A stretch of DNA of 8,915 bases from JAIOTG01 sp964644045 (lineage in GTDB: Bacteria; Patescibacteriota; Patescibacteriia; Patescibacteriales; JAGXOH01), in assembly GCA_964644045.1 (NCBI GenBank), contig CAZXUK010000033.1:1-8915 (forward strand), written 5' to 3'. The first letter of the stretch is position 1; each line of letters starts with the position of its first letter. The position numbers and the translations under genes were made by a program. Below the pieces are notes generated by a model, which worked only from the letters and a program-made list of their open reading frames with translations, made no database searches and was not told the DNA's origin. This document shows, one piece after another, positions 6,152-8,915 of the stretch.

Positions 6152-7126
6152 CTACTTAATTTGTTTATTTTCCACCAAGGGGTTTTTCCCTTCAGCCGGA
6201 AGTTCTTTTTTGGTAAAGCGGTTAAGTAAACGGGTGTACCAGTGGCTTTTGCGTCCGGACATATAATTGGAAAGCCAAAACCCGGAAAGCAGAAGTAAAG
6301 CAGCTCCATAGGCCATGTTAATACCGGGAATTTCGTTAAAGACAAGATAACCGAAAAAAGCGGCTACAATTGGAGAAACAATTATGTCCACCAAAGAATA
6401 AACGCTGGCATTGATTTTTTTAAGCACCAAACTGATAAAAAAGTAAGCCACACCGGTGGATATCATTCCCAGGCAAACTATCCAGACAATAACCGGAACT
6501 TGGATTCCCAGACTTTGGTAAGATATAAAACCGGTAATATCTCCGGAACCGAAAATGAACAGAGCCGGAGACAAATAAATACAAGCCATAAACATATACC
6601 AGGAAACATGATTAACCGAATCGGTTTTGCCTTCATGGCGCATATAAGTAACCAAGGCGGCATAAATAGCTCCGTCAGCCAGGGCGATTATGTTTCCCAA
6701 AGCATTACCTCCGGATAAGGGTTTGGCGATCAAAATACCTATAAAAGCGATCAGAAAAATAAAAACATGCTCTTTTTTTACTTTCTCTTTTAAAAAGAGA
6801 GTAGAGAAAATAAAGACAAAAAAAGGAGCCACGCTCCAAAAAATTACCACATTGGCAATCGGAGCCATGGACATGGCAATATTAAAAAAACTGATTTGTA
6901 GAGCTATCAAGGCGCCGATAATTAAAACCGATTTAATGTCCCCTTTGTCTATTTTCCAAAACTTTTTATCAATAAAGGGAACCACTAAAAGCAGAAATAA
7001 AAATGCGAAAAAAACGCGGTAGAAATTTAGAGTAAAAATAGGCACAGAGTCGCCTACTAATTTTACAAACACTCCAATGGTGGCCTCGGCCAAAGTGACC
7101 AAGATTAAAAAAACATACTCCTTCAT
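6152..7126 (-). CDS. EamA/DMT-family (drug/metabolite transporter) permease
   Basis: An inner-membrane transporter of the drug/metabolite transporter superfamily (10-TMS DMT, EamA type). The substrate is unknown; relatives export amino acids, metabolites or drugs. The 324 residues contain about ten hydrophobic segments in two halves, each an EamA repeat. Half one runs from residue 3 to about 135 and includes the typical WSVAPFFVFIFSTLFLKEKV (97-116). Half two runs from about 143 to 287 and includes SPIVAAFFGYLVFNE (251-265), the duplicated equivalent. A basic, polar tail of about 35 residues (290-324) extends past the usual end, probably in the cytoplasm. It is complete, with an ATG preceded by AATAATACTT and no SD. 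It lies 214 bp downstream of hisS, behind a probable terminator, so it likely has its own promoter. TTGTTC and TAAAAT with an 18-bp spacer (about 7229-7200, minus strand) is a weak candidate. Confidence 0.9.
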   Translation of the reverse strand: MKEYVFLILVTLAEATIGVFVKLVGDSVPIFTLNFYRVFFAFLFLLLVVPFIDKKFWKIDKGDIKSVLIIGALIALQISFFNIAMSMAPIANVVIFWSVAPFFVFIFSTLFLKEKVKKEHVFIFLIAFIGILIAKPLSGGNALGNIIALADGAIYAALVTYMRHEGKTDSVNHVSWYMFMACIYLSPALFIFGSGDITGFISYQSLGIQVPVIVWIVCLGMISTGVAYFFISLVLKKINASVYSLVDIIVSPIVAAFFGYLVFNEIPGINMAYGAALLLLSGFWLSNYMSGRKSHWYTRLLNRFTKKELPAEGKNPLVENKQIK

Positions 7127-7157
7127 AAGTATTATTCGCGAATTTTTAACGGTTATT

Positions 7158-7173
7158 CCGCAAACTTTCGCAA
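7158..7173. promoter_or_regulatory. Two YCGCAA motifs one helical turn apart upstream of the transporter gene
   Basis: CCGCAA (7158-7163) and TCGCAA (7168-7173) are spaced 10 bp start to start, so they face the same side of the DNA. An 8-bp palindrome TTCGCGAA (7135-7142) lies nearer the ATG. This cluster of CG-containing words stands out in a very AT-rich spacer and could be an operator for the EamA gene. It matches no regulator I recognise. Confidence 0.2.
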
Positions 7174-7290
7174 GTTAAACAAATTTTATTTAAATATTTT
7201 ACCACTTTTTTGTCCTTTTGAACAATAAGCCGAAATTATAAAACATTGTGACAAAAACCGGAGACAAGGTTTAAAAACCCCAATAAACAC

Positions 7291-7326
7291 AAAAAACGGT
7301 GACTAATCTATAAGTTGCCGCCGTTT
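7291..7326 (-). terminator. Probable intrinsic terminator of hisS
   Basis: Read on the minus strand, AAACGG pairs with CCGTTT. A C·A mismatch, a further G-C pair and a small inner ACT/AGT stem lie around the loop. The 3' arm runs into six T residues. It begins 15 bp after the hisS stop codon, the right place and orientation to end that transcript and separate it from the transporter gene. Confidence 0.5.
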
Positions 7327-7340
7327 CTCCTCTAAAATTT

Positions 7341-8729
7341 TTAGTTAGAAAAATATTTTTTCAACTCTTTTCTTTTCACCTCGGTCTGTTGGCGAGCTTT
7401 TAAGTTTTTAATTTGGACTGTGTCTTTTTTGATCTCTTCTTTACCGTAAATTACTACGTATTTTACTCCCTGATTTAGGGCGTAGTTGAATTGGCTTTTA
7501 AAAGTGGTGTCTTCCAGGAAGCTAAGCTCGGCATTAAGCCCGAGTTTTCTTAATTCCCGGGTTATTTCCAAATATTTTTTGTCTTGATCAGGAGCTAAAC
7601 GTAAAACCATAACCTCTGTAACCGTGCTTTGACTTTTGTCTATTAAGCCTAAATATTCCAGGGCGGCAAAGAGCCGATCCACTCCCACGGAGCTACCTAC
7701 CATGGGAATGTTTTGACCGGTAAATTTGCCGGCCAAATTATCGTATCTGCCTCCGGAAAAAACACTACCGAATTGAGGCGCATTTGTAAGCACGGTTTCC
7801 ATAACCGTGCCTGTGTAGTAGTCCAGGCCTCTGGAAATGGAAAAATCAATTTCAATTTTCTCTTTATTAATTTTTAAAATTTCTAAATATTTTAAAATTT
7901 CTTTTAATTCTCCAATTCCTTTTTGAGCTTCCCCCACTCCTTTAAAAATTTCCCCGCATTTTTTTAGTTTTTCTTGGTTTTCTCCTTTTAGGGTTAAATA
8001 TTTTTTAATTTTAGCAACAGTTTCTTTGTTTAAGTTGGGAGCGGCCGGTTTTTCTTTGCTGGGCTTGGCTTCTAATTCTTTAATTACTTTTTCTTTGCCT
8101 ATTTTGTCAATTTTGTCCAGGACTCTAAACATCTCTTTTATTATTTCTTCTTTTTTGATTTTTCCCCGGTCGGAAATTCCGGCAGTTTCTGCCAAGCTGT
8201 TTAGGATTTTGCGGTTGTTTATTTTTATAATAAATTTTTCCAGACCCAAATCAGTTAAAGTCTGCTCCATTAACTTAATTGTCTCCGTATCAGCTAAAAG
8301 CGAAGAGGTGCCGGCAATATCCGCATCCATTTGATAAAACTGTCTATAGCGTCCGCCTTGCGGTGTTTCTCCGCGAAAAACCATACCCTGAGCCATTCTT
8401 TTCCAGGGCAGGCGAATTCCGGTTTGCGCCTTGGAATTGTAAGGGTTGGTAGCTAAAATTCGGGCCAAGGGCACTGTAAGATCAAAACGCAAGCCCAGCT
8501 TTTCTCCTTGCTTGTCACTCCGGATTTTAAAAATATTTTTACCGGTTTCGCTTTCTTCCCCTGCCAGGGTTTGCAGGAATTCCACTTCAGGGGTTTCTAT
8601 GGGCGAGAAACCGAAACCGCGGAAAGTTTTTTCAATATTTTTTATTATTTTTTCCCGAGCCAGATAATCAGCGGGCAACAGATCTCTAAAGCCTCCGGGG
8701 CGGACCGCTTTTATATTGTTTTTAGACAT
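7341..8729 (-). CDS. hisS: Histidine-tRNA ligase (HisRS)
   Basis: A class II aminoacyl-tRNA synthetase that charges tRNA-His with histidine; essential and cytosolic. Its 462 residues contain the motif 2 loop FRGETPQGGRYRQFYQ (118-133), HisA motif RGLDYYTG (300-307) with catalytic Arg300, HisB-type SGGRYD (325-330), motif 3 around GSSVGVDRLFAAL (345-357), and an anticodon-binding domain (about 375-462). It is about 40 residues longer than E. coli HisRS (424). The extra length is a lysine-rich helical insertion around 190-290. The wording NNRKIL and VLDKIDKI there recalls archaeal/eukaryotic HisRS. It is a true synthetase, not HisZ, because HisA and motif 2 residues are intact. The ATG at 8729 is the first reasonable start; the leader is about 20 nt with no SD. 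A near-consensus promoter precedes it and a terminator follows, so it looks like a single-gene unit. Confidence 0.96.
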   Translation of the reverse strand: MSKNNIKAVRPGGFRDLLPADYLAREKIIKNIEKTFRGFGFSPIETPEVEFLQTLAGEESETGKNIFKIRSDKQGEKLGLRFDLTVPLARILATNPYNSKAQTGIRLPWKRMAQGMVFRGETPQGGRYRQFYQMDADIAGTSSLLADTETIKLMEQTLTDLGLEKFIIKINNRKILNSLAETAGISDRGKIKKEEIIKEMFRVLDKIDKIGKEKVIKELEAKPSKEKPAAPNLNKETVAKIKKYLTLKGENQEKLKKCGEIFKGVGEAQKGIGELKEILKYLEILKINKEKIEIDFSISRGLDYYTGTVMETVLTNAPQFGSVFSGGRYDNLAGKFTGQNIPMVGSSVGVDRLFAALEYLGLIDKSQSTVTEVMVLRLAPDQDKKYLEITRELRKLGLNAELSFLEDTTFKSQFNYALNQGVKYVVIYGKEEIKKDTVQIKNLKARQQTEVKRKELKKYFSN

Positions 8730-8756
8730 AAAATTAGTTTGTTTTTTAGTAATTTT

Positions 8757-8785
8757 AGTATATAAACTCCGGGCTCAAAAGTCAA
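8757..8785 (-). promoter_or_regulatory. hisS: Near-consensus sigma70 promoter of hisS
   Basis: On the minus strand TTGACT (8785-8780) and TATACT (8762-8757) are separated by exactly 17 bp. Each box matches the consensus at five of six positions. Transcription would start near 8750, leaving a leader of about 20 nt with no Shine-Dalgarno and no room for a T-box riboswitch. Confidence 0.7.
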
Positions 8786-8792
8786 AGATTAA

Positions 8793-8863
8793 AAGAAATA
8801 AGCATAAAAAGTAAAGTAAGCAAAATAAGTATAAGAAGAAATAAATATAAAAAGCAAAACAAG
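8793..8863. repeat. Imperfect 28-bp direct repeat, purine-rich on the plus strand
   Basis: Unit one (8793-8820) and unit two (8836-8863) both begin AAGAAATAA and match at 23 of 28 positions. They are separated by 15 bp, giving a 43-bp period. The tract is almost pure A/G/T on the plus strand with very few C. It lies just upstream of the hisS -35 box and may be a curved, A-tract-rich UP-like region or simply low-complexity drift. Confidence 0.55.
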
Positions 8864-8885
8864 TAGTTTTGCCCAAAAGGTAACC

Positions 8886-8902
8886 CACTAGTTTTACTAG
8901 TG
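8886..8902. repeat. Perfect 7-bp hairpin (CACTAGT-TTT-ACTAGTG), REP/IS200-like
   Basis: CACTAGT (8886-8892) and ACTAGTG (8896-8902) are exact inverted copies around a TTT loop. Short perfect hairpins with tiny loops are what IS200/IS605-type (HUH) transposases and REP-associated transposases recognise. A GTAG tetranucleotide lies 20 bp to the left (8863-8866). No T-run follows on the plus strand, so a terminator is less likely. The window ends 13 bp later, so no linked transposase can be checked. Confidence 0.5.
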
Positions 8903-8915
8903 AGACTGGCACAGG

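Noticed and set aside
6130..7022. Several short frames on both strands overlapping the EamA gene
   Set aside because: They are other-frame readings of a membrane protein gene with clear EamA repeats, and no start region supports them.
7341..8729. HisZ (ATP phosphoribosyltransferase regulatory subunit) instead of HisRS
   Set aside because: The HisA motif RGLDYY, motif 2 and a full anticodon-binding domain are present; HisZ lacks the last and degrades the others.
8730..8756. T-box riboswitch before hisS
   Set aside because: The inferred leader is only about 20 nt, with no stem I or specifier loop.
1..8915. UGA recoding, suggested by the absence of UGA stops
   Set aside because: Seven stops (six TAA, one TAG) is too small a sample, and no conserved frame reads through UGA.
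1..8915. CRISPR array, toxin-antitoxin or defence cassette
   Set aside because: No regularly spaced repeats with unique spacers are seen, and all seven proteins belong to housekeeping, transport or envelope families.

Overview
The window reads as an AT-rich, gene-dense bacterial contig. It most resembles a Candidate Phyla Radiation (Patescibacteria, Parcubacteria-like) genome. This is inferred from the mix of proteins: a stand-alone bacterial Elp3, a divergent GalU, a HisRS with a long lysine-rich insertion of the archaeal/eukaryotic kind, and an exported bactofilin-like membrane protein. A-rich, SD-poor start regions fit the same picture. No rRNA or other phylogenetic marker is present, so the assignment is tentative. 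The seven frames read cleanly in the standard code and end in TAA (six) or TAG (one).

Layout. (1) Positions 1-55 hold two tandem copies of a 24-bp repeat that look like the end of an insertion sequence. (2) A minus-strand pair, bactofilin-like membrane protein (1440-2564) then phosphomannomutase/phosphoglucomutase (67-1434), is separated by 5 bp and is almost certainly one operon. (3) A divergent spacer (2565-2706) leads into a plus-strand run: elp3 (2707-4305), galU (4347-5198) and thpR (5276-5878). (4) A 273-bp convergent spacer (5879-6151) has no protein gene but holds promoter-like hexamers, a small hairpin and a 7-bp tandem repeat. (5) Two minus-strand genes follow: an EamA-family transporter (6152-7126) and hisS (7341-8729), the latter with a near-consensus promoter and a probable terminator. 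(6) The right edge (8793-8902) carries a purine-rich 28-bp imperfect repeat and a perfect 7-bp hairpin of the REP/IS200 kind.

How the genes work together. The phosphohexomutase and GalU are consecutive enzymes (glucose-6-P to glucose-1-P to UDP-glucose), so the two divergent operons together could supply nucleotide sugars for envelope glycans. The bactofilin-like protein is also predicted at the envelope. Elp3 (tRNA wobble-uridine modification), ThpR (2',3'-cyclic phosphate RNA chemistry) and HisRS form a tRNA/RNA group. The EamA protein is a probable metabolite transporter with no partner visible here. I see no defence system, CRISPR array, prophage or intact transposase. Repeats at both edges suggest the assembly stops at dispersed elements.
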